A stretch of DNA of 5,320 bases from Paracoccaceae bacterium. Lineage in GTDB: Bacteria; Pseudomonadota; Alphaproteobacteria; Rhodobacterales; Rhodobacteraceae. Of the stretch, positions 1 through 4,701 are shown piece after piece (within the stretch, counting starts at the first letter, position 1; each line of letters opens with the position of its first letter). The position numbers and the translations under genes were made by a program. Where the stretch lies: assembly GCA_024742655.1 (NCBI GenBank), contig JANSYB010000211.1, positions 1 through 5,320 of the forward strand, written 5' to 3'. The notes beneath the pieces were generated by a model. It ran no database searches and had not been told where the DNA came from. It saw only the letters and a program-made list of their open reading frames with translations.

Positions 1-10
1 CCGCATGTTT

Positions 11-88
11 CGCCGCGCGTTCCGCGCGGCGACCGGCTGGGGGCTTTGCCCCCAGACCCCCAGGATATTTTCAGCCAGAAGAAGGAGA
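11..88. repeat. Tandem hairpins plus GGATATTTT/AGAAGAAGG element, Rhodobacterales-type intergenic repeat
   Basis: Two perfect inverted repeats lie end to end. The first is CGCCGCGCG (11-19) with CGCGCGGCG (23-31) around a TTC loop. The second is CTGGGGGC (37-44) with GCCCCCAG (48-55) around a TTT loop. CCCCCAG recurs at 57-63, so the left arm of the second hairpin has two possible partners. GGATATTTT follows (63-71), then a purine-rich AGAAGAAGG tract (77-85). I recall this combination as a very common intergenic element in Rhodobacteraceae, but I cannot confirm it by search here. It may also act as a transcription terminator for a + strand gene left of the window, since a short T run follows the second stem. 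Confidence 0.6.
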
Positions 89-192
89 GCGGGTTTTGTT
101 GCGGGCCGTCACAAAATCTTTGCTTCCGAAGACGCCGGTTTTGATGTAATTATTTCGGGAAATCTGAAAACCACATTCAGGAAATCCGAAGC
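89..192 (+). promoter_or_regulatory. Leader of the aminotransferase pair, with ribosome-binding site
   Basis: This stretch is clearly more AT-rich than its surroundings and holds no credible gene. AGGAAA at 179-184 is a good Shine-Dalgarno site 8 nt before the ATG at 193 and fixes the start of the first aminotransferase. A 6-bp inverted repeat, TTTTGT (94-99) with ACAAAA (111-116), could be an operator or a chance match. The AT-rich TGTAATTAT at 145-153 could be a -10 region, but no convincing -35 pairs with it, so I do not assign a promoter exactly. Confidence 0.45.
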
Positions 193-1404
193 ATGACCCT
201 CGCCCCCAATGTTTACGACGCCGAACCCATCCCGGAAGCCGCGCGCGCCGAGATCGACCGGATGCTGCAATCGGGAGACCTGTTCCGCTACACGGCCCCC
301 GAGAACGCGCCCGTGACCCTGCTGGAACGCGAGTTCGCAGAGGTGATGGGCAGCAGATACGCGCTGGCGGCCTCGTCCTGTTCGGCGGTGCTGTTCCTGT
401 CGCTCAAGGCGCTTGGGCTGAAATCGGGCGCCCGGGTGCTGATCCCGGCCTTCACCTTTGCCGCCGTACCCTCGTCGGTCGTGCATGCCGATTGTGTGCC
501 GGTCCTGTGCGAGGTGGGCGAGAATTACCGCATCGACATCGACGATTTCGCCACCCGGCTGGAGGACCGGATCGACGCCGTGATCGTCAGCCACATGCGC
601 GGGCACACCTCGGACATGGACGCGATCATGGCGCTGTGCGCGGCGCGTGGCATCCCGGTGATCGAGGACGCGGCGCATTCGCTTGGCACCACCTGGGCCG
701 GACGAAAAATCGGCACGATCGGGCGCGTGGGCTGTTTCAGCTTCCAGTCCTACAAGCTGGTCAATGCGGGAGAAGGCGGGATCATGATCACCGACGATCC
801 CGATCTCGTGGCGCGCGCCGTCATCATGTCTGGCGCCTATGAGCACAACTGGGCCAAGCACATGACGGAAGACGACGCCGCGCTGAAGGCCGCGTTTGCA
901 CACTGGCAGAACAAGCTGCCGCTCTACAATCTGCGCATGGGCAATCTGAGCGCCGCGATCATCCGCCCGCAACTGGGCGAGGTTGCACGCCGGGTGCGCG
1001 ACGGGCGCGCGAACCATGATTATGTCGCGGCACGGCTCAATACCTCGCCCTGGCTGCAGGTTCCCAACAAGCTGCCCCGCGAAGAGCGGGCACCGGATTC
1101 CATCCAGTTCAACCTCGTTGGCCTGAGCGATGATGACACGAATGCCTTTGCCGAGGCGGCCGCTGCGCGCGGTATCAAGGTGCAGGTGTTCGGGATGTCC
1201 ACCGACAACGCGCGCGCCTTCTGGAACTGGGGCTTCCTGCCCGAGGCGCCGGGCGATCTGCCACGGACGCGCGCGATGTTGATGCGGGCCTGTGATGTGC
1301 GCCTGCCCGCCCGGCTGACACGCGACGAGTTGGATTTCGTGGCCGAGGCCCTGACGCGCGCTGCAGGCGACGTAATGGGCGAGGCACGCGCCTACGGGAC
1401 TTGA
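193..1404 (+). CDS. DegT/DnrJ/EryC1/StrS-family PLP-dependent aminotransferase
   Basis: A 403-residue fold-type I aminotransferase of the usual length for the DegT/DnrJ/EryC1/StrS family. These cytoplasmic enzymes typically transfer an amino group from Glu or Gln to a keto-sugar, cyclitol or related carbonyl. Family landmarks appear in order: ASSCSAVLFL (60-69) in the position of the cofactor-binding 'SGTxAL' loop, IPAFTFAAV (84-92), VIEDAAHSLG (156-165) with D159 expected to contact the PLP ring nitrogen, FSFQSYKLVNAGEGG (182-196) with K188 as the expected Schiff-base lysine, and LRMGNLSAAI (247-256). The FSFQ..K....GEGG form of the lysine loop resembles aminocyclitol/AHBA-synthase-like members more than FSFHxxK sugar transaminases, but the substrate cannot be named. 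No sugar-nucleotide or antibiotic genes are nearby. The start is supported by AGGAAA 8 nt upstream. A class IV aminotransferase follows after 31 bp and is probably in the same transcript. Confidence 0.88.
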   Translation: MTLAPNVYDAEPIPEAARAEIDRMLQSGDLFRYTAPENAPVTLLEREFAEVMGSRYALAASSCSAVLFLSLKALGLKSGARVLIPAFTFAAVPSSVVHADCVPVLCEVGENYRIDIDDFATRLEDRIDAVIVSHMRGHTSDMDAIMALCAARGIPVIEDAAHSLGTTWAGRKIGTIGRVGCFSFQSYKLVNAGEGGIMITDDPDLVARAVIMSGAYEHNWAKHMTEDDAALKAAFAHWQNKLPLYNLRMGNLSAAIIRPQLGEVARRVRDGRANHDYVAARLNTSPWLQVPNKLPREERAPDSIQFNLVGLSDDDTNAFAEAAAARGIKVQVFGMSTDNARAFWNWGFLPEAPGDLPRTRAMLMRACDVRLPARLTRDELDFVAEALTRAAGDVMGEARAYGT

Positions 1405-1435
1405 CCCGGCGCAGCCATCACGCCTTGATGGGCGC

Positions 1436-2341
1436 ATGGATCACGACTTTTCCAAGGGGGCCGCATGGATCCGGGGCGAGATCGTCCCGATTGCGCAGGC
1501 CACGATCGGTGTCACAGACTGGGGGCTGACCCATTCGGATGTCGCCTATGACGTCGTGCCCGTCTGGGAGGGCGCGTTTTTCCGGCTGGGCGATTATCTG
1601 GAGCGGTTCGAGGCCTCGATGGCGGCCGGCCGGATGCAGGTGGGGATGGGGCGCGCCGAGATCGAGACGGCGCTGCATGATATGGTGGCGACCTCGGGGT
1701 TGCGCGCGGCTTATGTGGCGATGGTCGCGGCGCGCGGTACGCCCATCATCCCCGGCAGTCGCGACCCGCGCGACTGCGCCAACCATTTCTATGCCTGGTG
1801 TGTGCCTTACGTGCATGTGGTGAAGCCCGAGGTGGCCGAGGCCGGCGCGCATGTCTGGCTGTCCGAGGATGTGCGACGCATCCCCGATGACAGTGTCAAC
1901 CCGCGTGCCAAGAACTATCACTGGGGCGATTTCACCCAAGGCCTGTTCGAGGCAAAGGACCGCGGGTTTGAGACCGTCGTGCTGCCCGATCACGCGGGCA
2001 ATGTGACCGAGGGGCCGGGCTTCAACATCTTCGCGCTGAAGGGCGGCATGGTGATCACCCCGGATCGCGGCGTGCTGCACGGGATCACGCGGCGCACGGT
2101 GCTGGAACTGGCCCGCGCAGAGGGGCTGGATACCTGCGAACGCGCCCTGCCCGTCACCGAGTTGATGGAGGCGGACGAGGTGTTCCTGTCGAGTTCGGGC
2201 GGCGGCGTCATCCCGGTGTCCCGGGTGGGCGAGCGGCGGTTTTCCAATGGCGCGGCGGGGCCCGTCGCCCTGCGGCTGCGGGCGGCCTATTTCGCGGCAC
2301 TGCAAGACCCCGTCCGGCGGACCGAGATCGACTACAGCTGA
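1436..2341 (+). CDS. Class IV aminotransferase, similar to (R)-selective amine transaminases
   Basis: A 301-residue fold-type IV PLP enzyme, the superfamily of branched-chain and D-amino-acid aminotransferases and 4-amino-4-deoxychorismate lyase. Visible landmarks: FFRLGDYLERF (48-58, the 'FRLxxHLxRL' motif), NPRAKNYHWGD (155-165) with K159 as expected Schiff-base lysine, VTEGPGFNIF (190-199) with E192 expected at the PLP nitrogen, HGITRRTVLELA (215-226) binding the cofactor phosphate, and ADEVFLSSSGGGVIPV (246-261). As I recall the Arthrobacter (R)-amine:pyruvate transaminase (ATA-117), several segments match closely: GAAWI.G, HSDV.Y.V..VW.G, KN..WGD, DRGFE, GITR.TVLE and GGV.PV. The branched-chain and D-amino-acid enzymes lack this set, so the natural substrate may be a small (R)-amine or D-configured donor. 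No strong Shine-Dalgarno precedes the ATG (only GATGGG, 1427-1432), suggesting coupling to the upstream aminotransferase. Confidence 0.85.
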   Translation: MDHDFSKGAAWIRGEIVPIAQATIGVTDWGLTHSDVAYDVVPVWEGAFFRLGDYLERFEASMAAGRMQVGMGRAEIETALHDMVATSGLRAAYVAMVAARGTPIIPGSRDPRDCANHFYAWCVPYVHVVKPEVAEAGAHVWLSEDVRRIPDDSVNPRAKNYHWGDFTQGLFEAKDRGFETVVLPDHAGNVTEGPGFNIFALKGGMVITPDRGVLHGITRRTVLELARAEGLDTCERALPVTELMEADEVFLSSSGGGVIPVSRVGERRFSNGAAGPVALRLRAAYFAALQDPVRRTEIDYS

Positions 2342-2346
2342 CGCGC

Positions 2347-2393
2347 GCCGGAAAATGCACATTTTCCGGCCCATTTTCTGCGCAGAAAATGGG
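2347..2393. terminator. Two adjacent perfect inverted repeats, probable bidirectional terminator
   Basis: Between two convergent genes there are two perfect stems. The first pairs GCCGGAAAAT (2347-2356) with ATTTTCCGGC (2361-2370) around a GCAC loop. The second is a gapless 24-bp palindrome at 2370-2393 made of CCCATTTTCTGC and its complement. The position, 5 bp after the + strand stop codon and 36 bp beyond the - strand stop codon, fits termination from both sides. Neither hairpin has a clean trailing T run, so it is not a textbook intrinsic terminator. The heptamer GAAAATG/CATTTTC occurs four times here (2351, 2360, 2372, 2385), so alternative pairings are possible. Confidence 0.55.
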
Positions 2394-2429
2394 GCACCCG
2401 GGCTCGGATCGACGGCACAATTGTCCGGG

Positions 2430-3395
2430 TCACAGCACCGTCAGCTTGTCGTGCAGGAACGGGTAGGCCGCGATGGCCGGCACCACGACGGTTTCGCGCA
2501 GGATCGGGCGCAGGGTGTCGGCGACACGGGCGGGCATGTCCTGCAGGATCCCCTTGCGCGCCGTCAGGCTGATGGTGCGGCTCAGCGGCTCGAAGGGCAG
2601 TTCCATCACGTCGATCTGGTCGGCAAAGCGCCGCGCACGCATCAGCGCCAGCGGCGGCAGGATGGTCCAGCCCGTCCCCTGCCCGACCAGCGCAAGGATC
2701 GCGTGATAGCTGTCGAGCTCGAACCGGTGCGGCAGGGTCAGGTTCTCGCGCGCCAGATGCGCGTTGATCAGCCGCCCCATGTAATGGCGCTGCGTATACT
2801 GGATCAGCGGCAGGCGCTTGAGTTGCCGCAGCCGGTCGCGGTCGGGCCGGATGGCACCCCTGGGTGCGGCCGCCACGAAGCCTTCGCGCAAGAGCGGATG
2901 CACCTCCGCCCAGTCGTCGCCGGCATTGAGTTCGGAGGCGACGATCACGTCGAGGGCGCGGGAATCCAGCAGGTCATAAAGGTAATGACTTGCCCCGGTT
3001 TCCAACAGGAACTGGCTGGCCTTGAGCTCCTGCGCCATATGGGTCAGCAGCCGGGGTGTCACGTCCGCCTCGAAATCCTCGATCATGCCAAGCCGGAACC
3101 GGGTCAGGCGCGACAGGTCAGACATGGCCAGTTCGGCGCGCGCCTGTGCGGCCTCGTTCAGGATCACCTGCGCACGGCGCTTGAGAATCTCCCCAGCCGG
3201 GGTCAGGCGGACGGGGCGCGCGTTACGCTGCAGGAGCGTGGCGCCGACGGCCCCTTCTAGATTGGTGAGTTGCTGGCTGACGGCCGAGGGGCTGGCCCCC
3301 AGACGCTTGGCCGCCGCCGAGATCGACCGCTCGTCGGCCGTCGCCATGAAAACCTCGATACCCCACAGCGTGATGCGGCCCGGACTGTCGACCAT
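2430..3395 (-). CDS. LysR-family transcriptional regulator
   Basis: A 321-residue LysR-type regulator of normal length. The N-terminal winged helix-turn-helix spans about residues 9-70. Its recognition unit is SAAAKRLGASPSAVSQQLTN (26-45), followed by the wing region LLQRNARPVRLTPAGE (54-69), which is classic for the family. A linker helix (about 70-95) leads to the effector-binding domain (about 98-305), with the usual late GTGWTILP segment at 240-247. The ATG lies 6 bp after the phaR stop codon on the same strand with only a weak purine stretch before it, so translation is probably coupled and transcription shared with phaR. LysR genes are usually divergent from their target; this one has no divergent neighbour and is convergent with the class IV aminotransferase. 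Its effector and targets cannot be read from sequence. The start is preferred over M17, which would remove part of the first DNA-binding-domain helix. Confidence 0.9.
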   Translation of the reverse strand: MVDSPGRITLWGIEVFMATADERSISAAAKRLGASPSAVSQQLTNLEGAVGATLLQRNARPVRLTPAGEILKRRAQVILNEAAQARAELAMSDLSRLTRFRLGMIEDFEADVTPRLLTHMAQELKASQFLLETGASHYLYDLLDSRALDVIVASELNAGDDWAEVHPLLREGFVAAAPRGAIRPDRDRLRQLKRLPLIQYTQRHYMGRLINAHLARENLTLPHRFELDSYHAILALVGQGTGWTILPPLALMRARRFADQIDVMELPFEPLSRTISLTARKGILQDMPARVADTLRPILRETVVVPAIAAYPFLHDKLTVL

Positions 3396-3401
3396 CGGGT
3401 T

Positions 3402-3968
3402 CTACTTGGAAATCTTGGACAGCTTGTCCTGCAACTCGGCCAGCTGTTTCTTTATGTCGTCGAGGTTCTCGCCGTCCTGCTCGTCCGATGCATCGGACGA
3501 CGCGGCCGTATCCGCGTCTCCGGTGGTCCCCGACAACCCGCCGGTCATCGCCTTGACGAAGGCTTCCTGCTGGGCGCGCATCGCGTCCAGCCCGGGCATC
3601 TGTGCCAGTGGATTGGCCTTGGCCATGTTCTCCATCATCTGGCTCTGGCCCTTCTGGAGCATTTCGAAACTCGCCGCGAGAAACTCGGGCACCATGGAGG
3701 TGGCCTGCGTGGTATAGCTGCGCACCAGGTCGGTCAGGACATTGATGGGCAACACGTTTTCCCCGCGGCTTTCATGCTCGGCGATGATTTGCAACAGGTA
3801 TTGCCGCGTCAGGTCATCGCCGGATTTCAGGTCGATGATCTGAACTTCCCGGCCATCGCGGATGAACTCGGAGATATCCTCCAGCGTGACGTAATCGGAG
3901 GTTTCGGTGTTGTACAGACGGCGGCTTGCATACCGTTTGATCAGAAGTGGTTTGTCGGTATCGGCCAC
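3402..3968 (-). CDS. phaR: PhaR, polyhydroxyalkanoate-responsive transcriptional repressor
   Basis: A 188-residue protein with the two-part structure of PhaR. The N-terminal PHB/PHA accumulation regulator DNA-binding domain covers about residues 8-65 and carries the signature IKRYASRRLYNTETSDYVTL (10-29). The PHB-associated domain follows (about 74-115, with NVLTDLVRSYTTQA at 77-90). A low-complexity Ser/Asp/Glu linker (about 142-168) and a short amphipathic helix, LDDIKKQLAELQDKLSKI (169-186), end the protein; the leucine spacing suggests a coiled coil that may aid oligomerisation. In characterised homologues PhaR binds TGC-rich operators at phaP and phaR and is released when it binds nascent PHB, matching induction of phasin to polymer formation. 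The start codon is GTG at 3966-3968, chosen because GGGGAGGA (3975-3982) sits 6 nt upstream. phaP lies upstream and a LysR gene 6 bp downstream. Confidence 0.96.
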   Translation of the reverse strand: MADTDKPLLIKRYASRRLYNTETSDYVTLEDISEFIRDGREVQIIDLKSGDDLTRQYLLQIIAEHESRGENVLPINVLTDLVRSYTTQATSMVPEFLAASFEMLQKGQSQMMENMAKANPLAQMPGLDAMRAQQEAFVKAMTGGLSGTTGDADTAASSDASDEQDGENLDDIKKQLAELQDKLSKISK

Positions 3969-3974
3969 GGCCAG

Positions 3975-3982
3975 TCCTCCCC
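3975..3982 (-). promoter_or_regulatory. Strong ribosome-binding site deciding the GTG start of phaR
   Basis: Read on the - strand this is GGGGAGGA, 6 nt before the GTG at 3968-3966. No ATG lies in frame near the beginning of the conserved domain, so this site sets the start. An 8-nt partly complementary sequence lies in the loop of the phaP 3' stem-loop (4075-4082). Confidence 0.8.
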
Positions 3983-3993
3983 AAAGATGCGCG

Positions 3994-4019
3994 CTGCATT
4001 GCAGCTTATGCTACTGCAG
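3994..4019 (-). promoter_or_regulatory. PhaR operator sites upstream of phaR (autoregulation)
   Basis: CTGC-ATT-GCAG at 3994-4004 is a perfect match to the CTGC-N3-4-GCAG motif that I recall for PhaR of Rhodobacter sphaeroides. A second, imperfect site, ATGC-N4-GCAG (4008-4019), lies 14-15 bp away, and its ACTGCAGCA core (4013-4021) recurs twice in the phaP promoter. The sites lie between the phaP terminator and the phaR ribosome-binding site, where a repressor would block a phaR promoter. A weak promoter can be drawn on the - strand (CTTTCA at 4032-4027, 16 bp, CATAAG at 4010-4005), which the sites would cover; its match to consensus is poor. Confidence 0.65.
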
Positions 4020-4029
4020 CACAAAATGA

Positions 4030-4056
4030 AAGAGCGAGCCGCGCGGGCTCGCTCTT
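4030..4056 (-). terminator. Intrinsic terminator after phaP
   Basis: An 11-bp perfect stem pairs AAGAGCGAGCC (4030-4040) with GGCTCGCTCTT (4046-4056) around a 5-nt GCGCG loop. On the - strand it is followed by TCATTTTGT, a moderately T-rich tail. It lies 51 bp past the phaP stop codon and upstream of the phaR operators. Most phaP transcripts should therefore end here, with phaR expressed from its own promoter or by read-through. Confidence 0.75.
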
Positions 4057-4062
4057 GTACAG

Positions 4063-4093
4063 ATCGGACACTGCAGGGAGGAGCAGGTCCGAT
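4063..4093 (-). other. Stem-loop in the phaP 3' untranslated region
   Basis: ATCGGAC (4063-4069) pairs with GTCCGAT (4087-4093), and after one bulged A, CTGC (4071-4074) pairs with GCAG (4083-4086). This gives 11 bp with an 8-nt loop. On the - strand transcript the loop reads UCCUCCCU, an anti-Shine-Dalgarno-like sequence. It sits between the phaP stop codon and the terminator hairpin, so it may stabilise the phaP mRNA 3' end. Confidence 0.5.
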
Positions 4094-4106
4094 ACCGTTC
4101 CGGGCC

Positions 4107-4556
4107 TTACTTGGCTGCGGACGAGGCCTTCTTGGCAGCCGTGGTCACCTCGTCAGTGGCCTTCTTGACGGCTTTGGCGGTCTCTTCCTGCATGTCCTTG
4201 CCGGCAGCCATCAGCAGCTCGACCGTGTCCATCTGGATTTTCTTGGCGACTTCGGCGAAGGCGGCCATGTTCTCGGCGGCCACTTCGGCGTTGGCCGACG
4301 CGAAATCGGTCATCGCTTTGGCATAGTCGGCCGGCTCGGCCTTGGCTTTGGTGACTTCGGTCATCTTGGCCAGCGTTTCCTTGGTCCACTTGCTGGAAAT
4401 CTCGGCCGACTTCTCAGCCGCTTCCAGGGCGAGGCCCGACAGTTTTTCGTTCAGCGCGGCCTGGTTCTTGATCGCGTCTTCCATTGCCTTTGTGTCAACC
4501 GGGAATGCGCCCATGACGTCTTTCATCATGGCGTTGAAATCTTGTGCTTTTGCCAT
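4107..4556 (-). CDS. phaP: PhaP, phasin (PHA granule-associated protein)
   Basis: A 149-residue, highly helical, Ala/Lys/Glu-rich protein without signal peptide or membrane segment, the size and composition of alphaproteobacterial phasins. Phasins coat PHB granules in the cytoplasm, control their number and size, and stop other proteins sticking to the polymer. A probable granule-binding, mildly hydrophobic amphipathic region runs through residues about 30-125 (for example LNEKLSGLALEAAEKSAEI, 35-53, and TVELLMAAGKDM, 111-122). The C-terminus is a Lys/Ala-rich tail (KAVKKATDEVTTAAKKASSAAK region, 128-149, with paired lysines) that could contact nucleic acid or acidic partners. AAGGAG (4565-4570) lies 8 nt before the ATG. 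The identification rests on composition, length, and the position between phaC and phaR behind PhaR-type operators; phasins are weakly conserved in sequence. Confidence 0.92.
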   Translation of the reverse strand: MAKAQDFNAMMKDVMGAFPVDTKAMEDAIKNQAALNEKLSGLALEAAEKSAEISSKWTKETLAKMTEVTKAKAEPADYAKAMTDFASANAEVAAENMAAFAEVAKKIQMDTVELLMAAGKDMQEETAKAVKKATDEVTTAAKKASSAAK

Positions 4557-4564
4557 TGTCTTGG

Positions 4565-4570
4565 CTCCTT
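4565..4570 (-). promoter_or_regulatory. Ribosome-binding site of phaP
   Basis: AAGGAG on the - strand with an 8-nt spacer to the ATG at 4556-4554. A near-ideal site, as expected for an abundant granule protein. Confidence 0.85.
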
Positions 4571-4604
4571 AAATCTTTTGCATCCGCGGGCCAGTCCCGC
4601 CTCT

Positions 4605-4666
4605 CTGCATCTGCATAATATATACATGCCGCACTGCAGCATTTCAAGTATTTTTCTGCACTGCAG
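4605..4666 (-). promoter_or_regulatory. phaP promoter with three PhaR operator-like sites
   Basis: On the - strand TTGAAA (4647-4642) and TATATA (4624-4619) are separated by exactly 17 bp, a good sigma-70 promoter, with an A-rich AGAAAAATA just upstream. Three TGC-rich sites overlap it. CTGC-ACT-GCAG (4656-4666) is a perfect CTGC-N3-GCAG match upstream of the -35. CCGC-ACT-GCAG (4629-4639), one mismatch, fills the spacer. CTGC-ATCT-GCAT (4605-4616), one mismatch, covers the expected start point near 4612. The first two share the 11-mer GCACTGCAGCA (4631-4641, 4658-4668), 27 bp apart. Bound PhaR would shut RNA polymerase out. Confidence 0.75.
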
Positions 4667-4668
4667 CA

Positions 4669-4692
4669 AAAATTTCACAAACCTATGGTTTG
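4669..4692 (-). terminator. Possible weak terminator after phaC
   Basis: On the - strand a 6-bp stem, CAAACC with GGTTTG (4678-4692, ATA loop), is followed by GAAATTTTT. It lies about 10 bp beyond the phaC stop codon and just before the phaP operator. The stem is short and only half GC, so termination would be partial and some phaC transcripts could read into phaP. Confidence 0.35.
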
Positions 4693-4701
4693 CCTTTTAA
4701 T

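Noticed and set aside
5..196. 63-codon open frame at the left end
   Set aside because: No ribosome-binding site, Arg/Ala-rich product, and it is made from the two hairpins of the intergenic repeat.
1053..1060. Further CTGCAG sites inside coding regions (near 1053, 1358, 2539, 3229, 4996) as PhaR operators
   Set aside because: They lack the paired CTGC-N3-4-GCAG form and lie inside genes; the hexamer is common in GC-rich DNA.
109..1437. Long open frame (442 codons) on the - strand opposite the DegT-family gene
   Set aside because: Its product is rich in Arg/His/Gly/Pro with no recognisable domain, as expected for the mirror of a GC-rich gene. The + strand frame has complete family motifs and a good ribosome-binding site.
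1454..1467. AAGGGGG followed by ATG at 1465 as a start for the class IV aminotransferase
   Set aside because: That ATG is out of frame with the aminotransferase; AAGGGGG lies inside its codons. The in-frame ATG at 1436 keeps the GAAWI motif.
1418..2374. Open frame of 318 codons opposite the class IV aminotransferase
   Set aside because: Antisense shadow with no family motifs; it runs through the terminator-like palindromes.
2396..2430. ACCCGG/CCGGGT inverted pair and ACAATTGT palindrome after the LysR stop codon
   Set aside because: The arms are 6 bp with a 23-bp gap and the palindrome is only 8 bp; both are readily expected by chance.
2247..3260. Open frame of 337 codons on the + strand across the convergent region and the LysR gene
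   Set aside because: Crosses the gene end and both hairpins; composition is that of an antisense shadow.
3270..4700. Open frame of 476 codons on the + strand, antisense to phaR and phaP
   Set aside because: Its length is striking, but it spans two genes, their promoters and terminator, and its translation is Leu/Gly/His-rich with no domain. It is a by-product of GC-biased codons.
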